NCBI RefSeq assembly: GCF_000243215.1
Contig: NZ_JH594596.1
Location: 1,896,892-1,960,891 of the forward strand
Length of the DNA: 64,000 nucleotides
Direction of reading: 5' to 3'
Source: Odoribacter laneus YIT 12061
GTDB lineage: Bacteria > Bacteroidota > Bacteroidia > Bacteroidales > Marinifilaceae
Every line of letters starts with the position of its first letter. Positions within the stretch are counted from its first letter, which is position 1. The translations under genes and the position numbers were made by a program. Shown one piece after another: positions 35,972-45,064 of the stretch. The notes below the pieces were generated by a model, which had not been told where the DNA came from, did not search any database, and worked only from the letters and a program-made list of their open reading frames with translations.

Positions 35972-38071
35972 TTGGAAATTTCAGGCTTAAATATTAAATT
36001 TCTTACCGGCGTCGGTGAAAAAAAAGCGGCAATTTTGAATACAGAACTAGGTATTCAAAGTTACGAAGAGATGTTATATCATATCCCGTACAAATACATA
36101 GACCGCTCAAAAATATACAAAATTGCCGATCTCAACCCTCATTTACCCTACATTCAGGTTAAAGCCCGGATCCGGGACCTGAAAAGTCTGGGAGCCGGAA
36201 AATCCCTACGCATGTCGGCCACGGCTTACGATGAAACCGGAGAATTGGAACTCATTTGGTTTAAAGGCTTTAAATATCTGAATAGTCAGATCGAAACAGA
36301 GAAAGAATATCTTATTTTCGGACAACCTTCTGCATTTAACCGAAAATTAAATATTATCCATCCGGAAATAGATCTCTTTGAAAAGGCTTCTCATTTATTG
36401 TCCGGTTTTCAAGCCGTTTATCCGACAACGGAAAAGATGAAAAAAGCTTTTCTCAATTCCAAAGCAATTAGTAAAATACAAGGCGCCATCTTCAAAAATA
36501 TCAACGGGAAAATACCGGAAACGCTACCGGCCTGGTTCATTCAAAAATACCGGCTGTTGTATCTGCATGAGGCGTTGTACAATGTTCATTTTCCCGAATC
36601 TCCGGAAACATTACGAAAAGCCCTGTTCCGACTAAAGTTCGAAGAGTTGTTTTATATACAACTCAATATACTGAAGTTAAAGTATAAAAGGAAAATCGCT
36701 TTCAAGGGCTGTCCGTTCCCACTCATCGGAGATTATTTCAATACGTTTTACCATCAGTATCTCCCCTTTCCCCTCACAAATGCCCAGAAAAGAGTCATTA
36801 AAGAAATCAGGCAAGATTGCGGCAGCGGAAAGCAAATGAACCGGCTTCTCCAAGGAGATGTCGGCAGCGGCAAAACCTTGGTTGCAGTGATGTGCATGCT
36901 CATGGCTTTGGACAATCATTATCAGACCTGCCTGATGGCTCCGACGGAAATCCTGGCCAACCAACATTTTACGACGATCAGCGAGATGCTGAAAGATATG
37001 GGAATCCGAATCGCCTTACTCACCGGCTCCACCAAAAAGAAAGAACGTACAGAGATTCATCAGCAACTCGCCGACGGCAGTCTGCAAATCATTATCGGAA
37101 CCCACGCCCTGCTGGAAGATGTAGTTGCTTTCAACAATGTCGGACTGGTGATTATAGACGAACAGCATCGCTTCGGAGTAGCCCAACGCGCCAAATTATG
37201 GCATAAAAATAATATCCCCCCGCATGTGTTAGTCATGACAGCTACACCGATTCCCCGGACATTAGCCATGACTTTATACGGGGACCTGGACGTATCCGTC
37301 ATCGACGAACTTCCTCCGGGCCGGAAGCCGATAACAACTTTACATGCTTTTGACACCAAACGCCAGGAGATATTTAAATTCATCGAACAGGAACTAAAGA
37401 AAGGACGTCAGGCTTATATTGTATATCCCTTGATTTCAGAATCAGAAAAAATGGATTTTCGGAATTTGGAAGAAGGCTATCAAAAAATCAATGAATATTT
37501 TTTATCGAAAGGCTATAAAACCAGTATGGTTCACGGGAAAATGAAAGCGGTAGATAAAGAGGAAGAAATGCGCCTTTTTGTCACCGGCGAAACTCAAATC
37601 CTGGTAGCTACCACCGTAATTGAAGTGGGAGTAAACGTACCCAATGCTTCTCTTATGGTCATCGAAAGCGCTGAACGTTTTGGGCTTTCGCAGCTACACC
37701 AACTACGCGGACGCGTAGGACGAGGGGCCGAACAATCCTATTGTATTTTGATGACCTCTTATAAAATATCGAATGACTCCCGCAAAAGAATAGACACCAT
37801 GGTGTCTACAAACGACGGTTTCGAAATAGCCGAAGCCGATTTAAAATTACGCGGTCCCGGAGATATCGAAGGCACGCAACAAAGCGGCTTGAGTTGCAAC
37901 TTAAAAGTAGCTAATTTGGGAAAAGATGCCTTGATCCTGAACGAAGCTTCCCGAATCGCCTCCTCCCTCCTGGAAGAAGATCCGGATCTCCAGAAAGAAG
38001 AAAATACGGTATTTGCCACCCAAATCAGACGTTTGTTTAAAACAAAAATAAAATGGAGATACATTAGTTGA
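35972..38071 (+). CDS. recG: ATP-dependent DNA helicase RecG
   Basis: 699 residues. RecG remodels stalled replication forks and branch-migrates Holliday junctions. The N-terminal wedge/OB domain starts IKFLTGVGEKKAAILNTELGIQ; helicase motifs are LLQGDVGSGKT (Walker A), MAPTEILANQHF, VIIDEQHRFG, TATPIPRTLAMT, MVHGKMK, VATTVIEVGVNVPNA and QLRGRVGRG. The start is the only plausible one and is TTG: an in-frame TAA lies four codons upstream, and the first in-frame ATG is 33 codons in, inside conserved sequence. Confidence 0.95.
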   Translation: MEISGLNIKFLTGVGEKKAAILNTELGIQSYEEMLYHIPYKYIDRSKIYKIADLNPHLPYIQVKARIRDLKSLGAGKSLRMSATAYDETGELELIWFKGFKYLNSQIETEKEYLIFGQPSAFNRKLNIIHPEIDLFEKASHLLSGFQAVYPTTEKMKKAFLNSKAISKIQGAIFKNINGKIPETLPAWFIQKYRLLYLHEALYNVHFPESPETLRKALFRLKFEELFYIQLNILKLKYKRKIAFKGCPFPLIGDYFNTFYHQYLPFPLTNAQKRVIKEIRQDCGSGKQMNRLLQGDVGSGKTLVAVMCMLMALDNHYQTCLMAPTEILANQHFTTISEMLKDMGIRIALLTGSTKKKERTEIHQQLADGSLQIIIGTHALLEDVVAFNNVGLVIIDEQHRFGVAQRAKLWHKNNIPPHVLVMTATPIPRTLAMTLYGDLDVSVIDELPPGRKPITTLHAFDTKRQEIFKFIEQELKKGRQAYIVYPLISESEKMDFRNLEEGYQKINEYFLSKGYKTSMVHGKMKAVDKEEEMRLFVTGETQILVATTVIEVGVNVPNASLMVIESAERFGLSQLHQLRGRVGRGAEQSYCILMTSYKISNDSRKRIDTMVSTNDGFEIAEADLKLRGPGDIEGTQQSGLSCNLKVANLGKDALILNEASRIASSLLEEDPDLQKEENTVFATQIRRLFKTKIKWRYIS

Positions 38072-38322
38072 TGGAAAATTTCCATTTTCTAATTCCCTGT
38101 TATACAAAAAGGAAAATCCCAGCCCATCCTTCCTGAACAGATAAATACTTCTTCCCGAAACGGAACGATGCCTTACTCATTACAGTATACAACGTTCCGG
38201 ATAAAATCTTCCTTATTCAAACTACCGTTTCTTTCCAGTAAAAGTTTGTCAGACATTTATCGGTTTGAATTACCTGAATCGAAAAACGGGCTCGGAATTT
38301 CCTGTTTTGTCTTTCTTCCGGA

Positions 38323-38865
38323 TTATTGAGCCGCCATGATTTCCGTCTCGATCTCAGCAGCATTATTCTGATCGAAAGCTAAGGTTTTATTATTGGGCAG
38401 ATAAGTAAAAACGGTTTTCTTTTTCATTTCCACCACTTTCACTTTACTCTCTCCTTCCATCAGATACCAACTCTTCTCTTCGGGGAAATACCGGAAATGT
38501 ACACTTTCTCCGTCTGCCTGAGAAATTTCTAAATTATTCAATGTCTTGGTTAAATGATAAGTTTGTCCTTTTCTGACTACATCCATCTCCTCCGTCTCCC
38601 CTTCGTTCATAGCGATAGGATTATTTCCTCCCCAAAATTCGATTGAGTTAAAAATCAATGCATCTCCTAAACAAGCTAATTCATAAGCCGGCAAAATACA
38701 TAAGCCGAAAAACACCAATTCATTTACAAACTTCTTATTCGACACCTGGCCGTTCCAACGATGTAACTTAGAAGTTAAAGCAAACGATCCGTAACATCCT
38801 GACATCATAACAGATGTCGTAACAAGTAGCAGAATTGCCACTCCTTTTGTCAATTTTCCTTTCAT
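38323..38865 (-). CDS. DUF3332-family lipoprotein
   Basis: 180 residues. A signal peptide with lipobox (MMSGC, Cys24) is followed by YGSFALTSKLHRWNGQVSNKKFVNELVFFGLCILPAYELACLGDALIFNSIEFWGGNNPI, the DUF3332 core with two short hydrophobic stretches. The C-terminal 90 residues are beta-rich and charged. The function is unknown; family members are small envelope proteins in Bacteroidota and proteobacteria. It is transcribed alone and converges on recG. Confidence 0.85.
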   Translation of the reverse strand: MKGKLTKGVAILLLVTTSVMMSGCYGSFALTSKLHRWNGQVSNKKFVNELVFFGLCILPAYELACLGDALIFNSIEFWGGNNPIAMNEGETEEMDVVRKGQTYHLTKTLNNLEISQADGESVHFRYFPEEKSWYLMEGESKVKVVEMKKKTVFTYLPNNKTLAFDQNNAAEIETEIMAAQ

Positions 38866-39299
38866 CTCTTTTTGATTTGATTAAACATCTATTGAATTTC
38901 AAAATTTATTCTTTCGTTTCCCCTTCTCTACTCCAATATTCTTCCGAAAATTTAAACTTGGACAGAGAAAAAAATGTATTGATTTACTTTTGATTTTTCA
39001 AAATAGAGAACGGTTATAAAATCAGAAAGTTACATGAAAAATGCTATTTCTTTAAAAGAAACTTACGATTTATCTCCCTGCCTTTTTAGAAATGAGGTTG
39101 TCCCAAAAATCGAAAGGATAATTTTTGAAGATTGACGTTCCCTAAATTCTCCCTTGATATTTGCTTATCAAAACCACAGGTTAGCCACTCATCTGTCCCA
39201 AAAGTCCTTTCAGGACAACCCCATTTTATTTTTTAAGTAACTGGAAATCCAGACCCTTTTATTCCTATTCAGCTTCAGGAATATCTTCACTGATCTTTC
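38866..39299. other. Gap between aspA and the DUF3332 gene with a MITE-like element
   Basis: This 434-bp gap holds the upstream region of the DUF3332 gene and, at 39090-39227, a 138-bp inverted-repeat element described separately. The remaining sequence is AT-rich, with no open reading frame worth reporting and no clear -7 box. Confidence 0.7.
39090..39227. repeat. MITE-like inverted-repeat element
   Basis: The ends are AAATGAGGTTGTCC (39090-39103) and GGACAACCCCATTT (39213-39226), inverted copies with one mismatch. Both ends continue inward with GTCCCAAAA-like sequence (39099-39107 and 39195-39203). No coding capacity. The size and terminal repeats resemble a non-autonomous transposon relic, and the GGTTGTCC terminus recalls insertion-sequence ends, but no second copy is seen in this window. 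Confidence 0.45.
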
Positions 39300-40712
39300 T
39301 TATTTTTTCCGGTAAAATTTATGAGGTTTAATCATCAATTCCGGTTTCAGTAATTCGTCCAGTTCTTCTTTGGTCAACAATTTTTCTTCCAATACCAAAT
39401 CATATACACTTCTATTTTCTTTCAAAGCTCTTTTGGCAATCCGGGAAGAATTCTCGTATCCTAAAGTCGGATTCAAAGCCGTTACAATTCCGATGCTGTT
39501 TAACACCATTTCCCGGCAACGTTGAGCATTCGCCGTAATTCCTTCTACACACAATACTCTCAACCGTTCCATACCTTTCTGCAACATCTTGATAGAACTG
39601 AAAATAGCATGTACAATAATCGGTTCCATAACGTTCAATTGTAATTGTCCGGCTTCAGCGGCAAAAGTAACCGTCAGGTCATTCCCGATAATACGGTAAC
39701 AAATCTGATTCACAACCTCGGGGATAACCGGATTCACTTTGCCCGGCATGATGGAAGATCCGGGTTGCATCGGAGGCAAATTGATCTCATTTAAGCCACA
39801 ACGCGGCCCACTGGATAATAAACGCAAATCATTGCAGATTTTTGACAATTTTACAGCCAGTCGTTTCAATGCGGATGAATACATTACCGTAGAACCCGTA
39901 TCCGGAGTAGCCTCGATTAAGTTGGAAGCCAGCAAAAATTCATGTCCGCTGATAATGCGCAAGTTCTTGATACATTTTTGAGAATATTCGGGCTCAGAAT
40001 TGATTCCTGTACCGATAGCCGTAGCTCCCATGTTTACTTCCAAGAATAACCGAGCCATTTGATTCAAACGATCAATTTCTTCTTCCATATTGGCAGCAAA
40101 AGCTTCGAATTCCTGTCCCAATGTCATAGGTACAGCATCCTGTAACTGTGTGCGGCCCATTTTCAATACTTCCTTGAATTCTTCTCCTTTAGCCCGGAAA
40201 GCCTGGATTAATAGCTTCAATTCAGCAACCAGTTCTTCATTCATAAAAATGAATGCTAATTTGAAAGAAGTCGGGAAAGCATCGTTGGTAGACTGGGATA
40301 AATTTACATGGTTATTGGGATGGCAATACTGATATTCCCCTTTTTGATGCCCCATCAATTCCAACGCCCGGTTGGCTACCACCTCATTGATATTCATATT
40401 CGTTGAAGTACCGGCTCCTCCCTGTATCAAATCCACCGGAAACTGATCTCCCAGTTTTCCTTCTATAATTTCTTCACAAGCTTTTTGGATAGCTGTGGCA
40501 ATATTGTCCGGCAATAAGCCCAGTTCTTGGTTCGCCCGGGAAGCAGCCCATTTTACCATAGCCAAAGCTTTTACATAATGAGGATAATTTCCAATTTCAA
40601 TTCCACTGATATTGGCAAAGTTTTCTATTCCTCTTAGAGTCTGTATTCCATAATAAGCGTCTGCAGGTACCTCTTTTTCGCCCAACAGATCATGTTCAAG
40701 ACGTGTTTTCAT
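39300..40712 (-). CDS. aspA: Aspartate ammonia-lyase
   Basis: 470 residues. It interconverts aspartate and fumarate plus ammonia; in anaerobic Bacteroidales it feeds fumarate respiration. Superfamily signature GSSIMPGKVNP near residue 320 is the flexible catalytic loop with the active-site Ser. Others are GAGTSTNMNINEVVANRA, NLSQSTNDAFPTSFK and LKMGRTQLQDAVPMTLGQEF. The start TRLEHDLLGEKEVPADAYYGIQT separates it from fumarase C. Single gene; the upstream gap of 307 bp may hold its promoter. Confidence 0.95.
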   Translation of the reverse strand: MKTRLEHDLLGEKEVPADAYYGIQTLRGIENFANISGIEIGNYPHYVKALAMVKWAASRANQELGLLPDNIATAIQKACEEIIEGKLGDQFPVDLIQGGAGTSTNMNINEVVANRALELMGHQKGEYQYCHPNNHVNLSQSTNDAFPTSFKLAFIFMNEELVAELKLLIQAFRAKGEEFKEVLKMGRTQLQDAVPMTLGQEFEAFAANMEEEIDRLNQMARLFLEVNMGATAIGTGINSEPEYSQKCIKNLRIISGHEFLLASNLIEATPDTGSTVMYSSALKRLAVKLSKICNDLRLLSSGPRCGLNEINLPPMQPGSSIMPGKVNPVIPEVVNQICYRIIGNDLTVTFAAEAGQLQLNVMEPIIVHAIFSSIKMLQKGMERLRVLCVEGITANAQRCREMVLNSIGIVTALNPTLGYENSSRIAKRALKENRSVYDLVLEEKLLTKEELDELLKPELMIKPHKFYRKK

Positions 40713-41019
40713 AATTACAATCTTTTAATTCATTTAAGCGTTCTTATATGATTTTTTGTTTCTATTTTAAAGTTATTTTCCACCTTTTCCTTCGACTTTA
40801 CGAACATTTCCTCTACACAAAAGAATCTATCTGTATGATTTTAACAGTTCTGTCTTTTAAGGACGTCAAAGTTAACAAAGAAAAACAGATTAAACCAATC
40901 TTTTACGAAAAGAAATGCGCCTCTCTTTTCTCAAGAAAGACGCCTTACTCAAACGTTTACGGAAAATAAAAAAAATTTAACATTACGACCTTTTTAAAAA
41001 AGGCTTTTTTCTGCCCCAA
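40713..41019. other. Gap between DUF4494 gene and aspA
   Basis: No gene is supported. A minus-strand -7-like TAACTTTG lies at 40867-40874 and could start aspA transcription with a leader of about 150 bases. An A/T palindrome CCTTTTTAAAAAAGG lies close to the end of the gap and may terminate minus-strand aspA-independent transcripts poorly, if at all. Confidence 0.45.
40867..40874 (-). promoter_or_regulatory. Candidate -7 box of aspA
   Basis: Read on the minus strand, TAACTTTG fits TAnnTTTG. It lies 154 bp upstream of the aspA ATG. No clear -33 TTTG is found at normal spacing. Confidence 0.35.
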
Positions 41020-41529
41020 TTATTCCAAATTTTCCGTCTCTGTTTCTTCTTTTTTCAAAGGTTTTAAATTCGCCGGAATATCTGTTGCTTCTTCCGAAAA
41101 ATAGGGAAAAACATCCATAAAGGAAGTATCTGCTATACCAGTAATCTCGTATGGGACAACAAAAGTAGAAAGGCTTTTTTCCAAGTTTTCCAAAGCCCGG
41201 TTAATATTGGCTGCCGCTATCAGATAATATTGGCTACTGGATTTCTCTTTTCCACTGACTTCGTCTGCATCTATAATAGCCACTTTGGCTTTATACCAAC
41301 GATCATCGTTTTCATCTTCCGACAGGACCAATTCGGTAATATTCGATTTTTTCAAACCACTGATATAGTATTCTCCTTTGATTAAGGATTCCATTTCATG
41401 CATGATTCTGCTTTCTGCCTCTGTATACGACAGGGCATCTAACAGATAGGATTCATTTACTTTTTTCTCTCTGCCATCCTCGCTTACTTTTACATACTTC
41501 ACTTTTGCTTCAAACCAATTTGCTGTCAT
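41020..41529 (-). CDS. DUF4494-family protein
   Basis: 169 residues, no signal peptide. The sequence ANWFEAKVKYVKVSEDGREKKVNESYLLDALSYTEAESRI followed by WYKAKVAIIDADEVSGKEKSSSQYYLIAAANINRALENL matches DUF4494, a small cytoplasmic family restricted to Bacteroidota. The two parts look like an internal duplication: each has a WFEAKVKY or WYKAKVAI strand, an acidic stretch, and a YLLDA or YLIAAA helix start. No function is known. The 10-bp sequence TGCTGTCATT is tandemly duplicated at the start codon. Confidence 0.8.
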   Translation of the reverse strand: MTANWFEAKVKYVKVSEDGREKKVNESYLLDALSYTEAESRIMHEMESLIKGEYYISGLKKSNITELVLSEDENDDRWYKAKVAIIDADEVSGKEKSSSQYYLIAAANINRALENLEKSLSTFVVPYEITGIADTSFMDVFPYFSEEATDIPANLKPLKKEETETENLE

Positions 41530-41828
41530 TTGCTGTCATTTTAATCCCCTCGGTTCACCGGCCGTTTTCCAGTCCCTCCCAAGTCTTTTTATTTTTACAC
41601 TACTTTTTATTCTTGTTGCAATTACCCGAATGGTTTTTACAAACCGACTTATTTTCCGGTTTTTGCTCTGCAAAAATAATCGAATAAGCTTCAAAAAAAC
41701 TTTTTCTTCTTTAAAAATTTATATTTTCTCCTTTTACTTTTCCCAAAAGAACTGTTCCCTGCCTTATTGCATTTTGTCATTCAGTTTGTTTTTTGTAATT
41801 TAGCCGTCCAAATAAAAACGGTAAATAT

Positions 41829-42521
41829 ATGTTTCCACAAGACGAATTCAAAAAATACGCGATAAAACACAAAGGCATCAATAGCCTGACACTGGAAAAA
41901 TTCCAGTCGGTGACCAACAGCTATCTCACTCCCAATATTATAGAGGAACGACAGTTGAATATAGCTTCTATGGATGTATTTTCCCGGTTGATGATGGACC
42001 GGATTATTTTCCTGGGAGTACCTATTGACGAGGATGTAGCCAATATTATTATGGCCCAGCTTCTTTTCCTGGAAACTTCAGATCCGGGCAAAGATATTCA
42101 GATTTATTTCAATACTCCCGGAGGATCTGTCTACGCAGGATTGGGTATATACGATACCATGCAATACATCAGTTGTGATATAGCGACGACCTGTACCGGA
42201 CTGGCAGCTTCTATGAGTGCGGTGTTGCTGACCGCCGGGACCAAGGGAAAACGTTCTGCTTTACAGCATTCCCGTATTATGATACACCAGCCTTTAGGAG
42301 GCGCTCAAGGACAGGCTTCCGATATCGAGATCACAGCCCGGGAAATCCAGAAATTGAAAAAAGAATTGTATACGATTATCGCCGAACATTCCGGAAATCC
42401 TTATAAAAAAATAGAAAAAGATTCCGACCGGGACTATTGGATGACAGCACAGGAAGCTCTGGAATACGGTATGATTGACAAAGTTCTAATCAGAGAAAAA
42501 AAGAATGAAAATGCAAGATAA
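41829..42521 (+). CDS. clpP: ATP-dependent Clp protease proteolytic subunit
   Basis: 230 residues. ClpP forms the two-ring proteolytic chamber. The catalytic Ser128 is in TGLAASMSAV, His153 in MIHQPLGG, and the Asp lies in KDSDRDYWM (Asp200 or Asp202). About 45 N-terminal residues precede the region that is usually mature. The gene overlaps clpX by 17 bp, so the two are translationally coupled. Confidence 0.96.
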   Translation: MFPQDEFKKYAIKHKGINSLTLEKFQSVTNSYLTPNIIEERQLNIASMDVFSRLMMDRIIFLGVPIDEDVANIIMAQLLFLETSDPGKDIQIYFNTPGGSVYAGLGIYDTMQYISCDIATTCTGLAASMSAVLLTAGTKGKRSALQHSRIMIHQPLGGAQGQASDIEITAREIQKLKKELYTIIAEHSGNPYKKIEKDSDRDYWMTAQEALEYGMIDKVLIREKKNENAR

Positions 42522-43725
42522 ATGTTCGTTCTGCGGTCGCTCCAGAAATGAAGTAGACCTCTTAATTGCAGGGACGGACGGATTTATATGTGATGCGTGT
42601 GCGACACAGGCTTTCGAAATCGTCAAAGAAGAGATGAAGAGTAAATCTACCCTCAACTTAGACAAAATCGAAATAAAAAAACCCAGGGAAATTAAAGCTT
42701 TTCTCGACCAATATGTCATCGGACAAGATGAAGCGAAAAAACACATAGCTGTAGCCGTTTATAATCATTACAAACGACTGCTTCAAAAAGATTCCGACGA
42801 CGGAGTGGAAATCGAAAAATCGAATATTATCCTGGTCGGAAGGACGGGTACCGGTAAAACCTTACTCGCCCGGACAATCGCTAAGATGTTGCATGTTCCC
42901 TTTACTATCGTAGATGCAACGGTGTTGACAGAAGCCGGATATGTCGGAGAAGATATCGAATCTATCCTGACCCGCCTCTTGCAAGCCGCTGATTATGATG
43001 TGGAAGCAGCAGAAAAAGGAATTGTATTTATAGACGAATTGGACAAAATCGCCCGGAAAGGAGATAATCCGTCCATTACCCGGGACGTAAGCGGGGAAGG
43101 GGTTCAACAAGGTCTGCTGAAATTATTGGAAGGCTCTATTGTCAACGTTCCTCCCCAAGGCGGACGCAAACACCCCGATCAAAAAATGATCCCCGTGAAT
43201 ACTAAAAATATTCTCTTTATCTGCGGAGGCGCTTTTGACGGGATCGAACGCAAAATTGCCTTACGCCTGAATACTAAGGTCGTGGGATTCAATTCAGAGA
43301 AATCTACCCATCAGATTGACAGAGACAATTTTTTACAATACATCGCACCCCAGGATTTAAAATCTTATGGACTTATCCCGGAAATTATCGGTCGTTTGCC
43401 TATCCTGACTTATTTGGAACCACTCGATAGACTCGCTTTGCGCAATATTCTCACAGAACCGAAAAATGCGATTATCAGACAGTATATCAAATTGTTTGAA
43501 TTAGACGGAATTACGCTGAAGTTTAACGACGATGTATATGAATATATTGTGGATAAAGCTATTGAATTTAAATTAGGAGCCCGGGGACTCCGGTCTATAT
43601 GCGAAGCCATTATGACGGATCTGATGTATGAGGTCCCTTCCCAAGACCAAAAAAGTATTACCGTCACAAAAGAATATGCGGCGGCACATCTGAACAAGCT
43701 AAATGCACAAAAACTAAGAGCCTAA
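42505..43725 (+). CDS. clpX: Clp protease ATP-binding subunit ClpX
   Basis: 406 residues (404 if translation starts at the second ATG, 42511). Zinc-binding domain CSFCGRSRNEVDLLIAG...CDAC is at the N terminus. The AAA+ core has Walker A GRTGTGKT, with Arg at a position that is usually Pro, Walker B IVFIDELDKI, the GYVGEDIES pore loop and the sensor/arginine region GARGLRSICE. It unfolds substrates for ClpP. A strong terminator follows directly. Confidence 0.96.
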   Translation: MKMQDKCSFCGRSRNEVDLLIAGTDGFICDACATQAFEIVKEEMKSKSTLNLDKIEIKKPREIKAFLDQYVIGQDEAKKHIAVAVYNHYKRLLQKDSDDGVEIEKSNIILVGRTGTGKTLLARTIAKMLHVPFTIVDATVLTEAGYVGEDIESILTRLLQAADYDVEAAEKGIVFIDELDKIARKGDNPSITRDVSGEGVQQGLLKLLEGSIVNVPPQGGRKHPDQKMIPVNTKNILFICGGAFDGIERKIALRLNTKVVGFNSEKSTHQIDRDNFLQYIAPQDLKSYGLIPEIIGRLPILTYLEPLDRLALRNILTEPKNAIIRQYIKLFELDGITLKFNDDVYEYIVDKAIEFKLGARGLRSICEAIMTDLMYEVPSQDQKSITVTKEYAAAHLNKLNAQKLRA

Positions 43726-43754
43726 AAAAAGCGAATCTAAGATTCGCTTTTTTT
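43724..43754. terminator. Bidirectional terminator between clpX and the SRPBCC gene
   Basis: AAAAAAAGCGAATC, loop TAA, GATTCGCTTTTTTT. The 7-bp GC-containing stem is flanked by A and T tracts so that it works on both strands. It includes the clpX stop region at its left edge and the stop codon of the minus-strand neighbour (43737-43739) at the stem-loop junction. Confidence 0.92.
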
Positions 43755-44216
43755 ATTGAAAAGCATATAAGGTATTTTCGCCAATCCCTCCCCCAATTGA
43801 TTGATTCCTTTCTCCAATTTTCCTTTCAGCATCATCTTCATCATCAGATTCATCTCCCCATCAAAAGTAAGGCGCATCCGGGTATCATAAGGGCCATTTT
43901 CCAATAACTGTATCCACAAATTAAACTGAAACGGCACTTGCCCATCCCCACCTAATTTAATAAGTTTGGGATATTCTTTTTCGACAATTTTTACCGCCAC
44001 TTCTCCCAAATCCTTTACCTGCACCGTACAAGAATCCTCAGAAAATTGCACATCTTCTATTTTTTCCGCCAATTTTCCCATCTGCTCCGCTCCTCCCATT
44101 TGCCTGGCCATATTTACAACCATTCCTATCCGGTTAAAATCGGATAAAAAAGAATAAACATCATCAATCGTACTTGTGATTTTAAAAACTTCACTAACTA
44201 TTTTTAATTCTGCCAT
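43737..44216 (-). CDS. SRPBCC/START-like fold protein
   Basis: 159 residues, no signal peptide. The start ELKIVSEVFKITSTIDDVYSFLSDFNRIG is the helix-grip opening typical of SRPBCC proteins, followed by VQVKDLGEVAVKIVEKEYPKLIKLGGDG and RMRLTFDGEMNLMMKMMLKGKLEKGINQLGEGLAKIPY, the long C-terminal helix over a lipid-like cavity. No catalytic motif is visible. It may bind a hydrophobic ligand. It lies downstream of pyrE by 167 bp on the same strand and could be co-transcribed. Confidence 0.8.
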   Translation of the reverse strand: MAELKIVSEVFKITSTIDDVYSFLSDFNRIGMVVNMARQMGGAEQMGKLAEKIEDVQFSEDSCTVQVKDLGEVAVKIVEKEYPKLIKLGGDGQVPFQFNLWIQLLENGPYDTRMRLTFDGEMNLMMKMMLKGKLEKGINQLGEGLAKIPYMLFNKKSES

Positions 44217-44383
44217 AATCTCCTGATTTCCTAAAATCTATTTTACAAGAAATATGCCATTCTTGTTTCCCGGGTTCCACAAAATTTACAATTCTATTAC
44301 CGGTATACTCTATTCCCCCCAAAGAACAAATAAATAAAAATTGCCGTTTCACCTCATTTCCTACCGACATTTGTACCCAAGCC

Positions 44384-45013
44384 TTATTTATAAGTCTCCG
44401 GGCTCTTCCTCCATTCTTTTAATTTGTCGACATCGCTTTCCTGTATATATCCCGTTTTTAAAGCCAAATCGATCATAGCACTGTAATTACTCAATGTCGT
44501 CAGCTCACAATGAGCCGCCTCAAAATTATCGACAGCTTTTTGAAAGCCGTAAGTAAAAATAGCCGTCATCCCCAGTACTTCGCACCCGGCATTTCTCAAA
44601 GCCTCAACAGCTTGTAAACTGGAGCCCCCCGTAGAAATCAGATCTTCAACGACCACTACTTTCTGACCTGCTTTATAATCCCCTTCAATCAGATTCTCCA
44701 AACCGTGCGATTTTGCAGAAGAACGGACATATATAAAGGGAAGATTCAACTCCTGAGCCACCAACACTCCCTGAGCAATGGCACCAGTAGCCACTCCTGC
44801 AATAACTTCAGCATCCGGGTATTTTTCACGTACGACAGCTGCAAACTGATCCCGGATATAAGCCCGCACTTCAGGATAAGATAAAGTTTTCCGATTATCA
44901 CAATAAATAGGAGATTTCCACCCGGAAGCCCAGGTAAACGGATGGGTAGGTTCAAGTTTTATCGCTTTAATTTTCAATAAATGTAAGGCAACATTTTCTG
45001 CAACTGTACTCAT
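44384..45013 (-). CDS. pyrE: Orotate phosphoribosyltransferase
   Basis: 209 residues. It joins orotate and PRPP to form OMP in pyrimidine synthesis. The PRPP-binding motif VVVVEDLISTGGSS is at about 119-132. The flexible loop KYPDAEVIAGVATGAIAQG and FTWASGWKSPIYCDNRKTLSYPEVR near the N terminus are typical. Divergent from the Nudix gene with a 51-bp gap that must hold both promoters. Confidence 0.95.
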   Translation of the reverse strand: MSTVAENVALHLLKIKAIKLEPTHPFTWASGWKSPIYCDNRKTLSYPEVRAYIRDQFAAVVREKYPDAEVIAGVATGAIAQGVLVAQELNLPFIYVRSSAKSHGLENLIEGDYKAGQKVVVVEDLISTGGSSLQAVEALRNAGCEVLGMTAIFTYGFQKAVDNFEAAHCELTTLSNYSAMIDLALKTGYIQESDVDKLKEWRKSPETYK

Positions 45014-45064
45014 TTTTATTAATTTTGTAAGATTATTATTCTAATCGTAATATCTATTTTTCAG

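Noticed and set aside
38071-38085. Palindrome ATGGAAAATTTCCAT after recG as a terminator
   Set aside because: The loop would be one base, the stem is AT-rich and the T run is interrupted, so it is unlikely to terminate.
40748-40969. 73-codon plus-strand frame upstream of aspA
   Set aside because: No ribosome-binding site or family similarity; it crosses the candidate aspA promoter.
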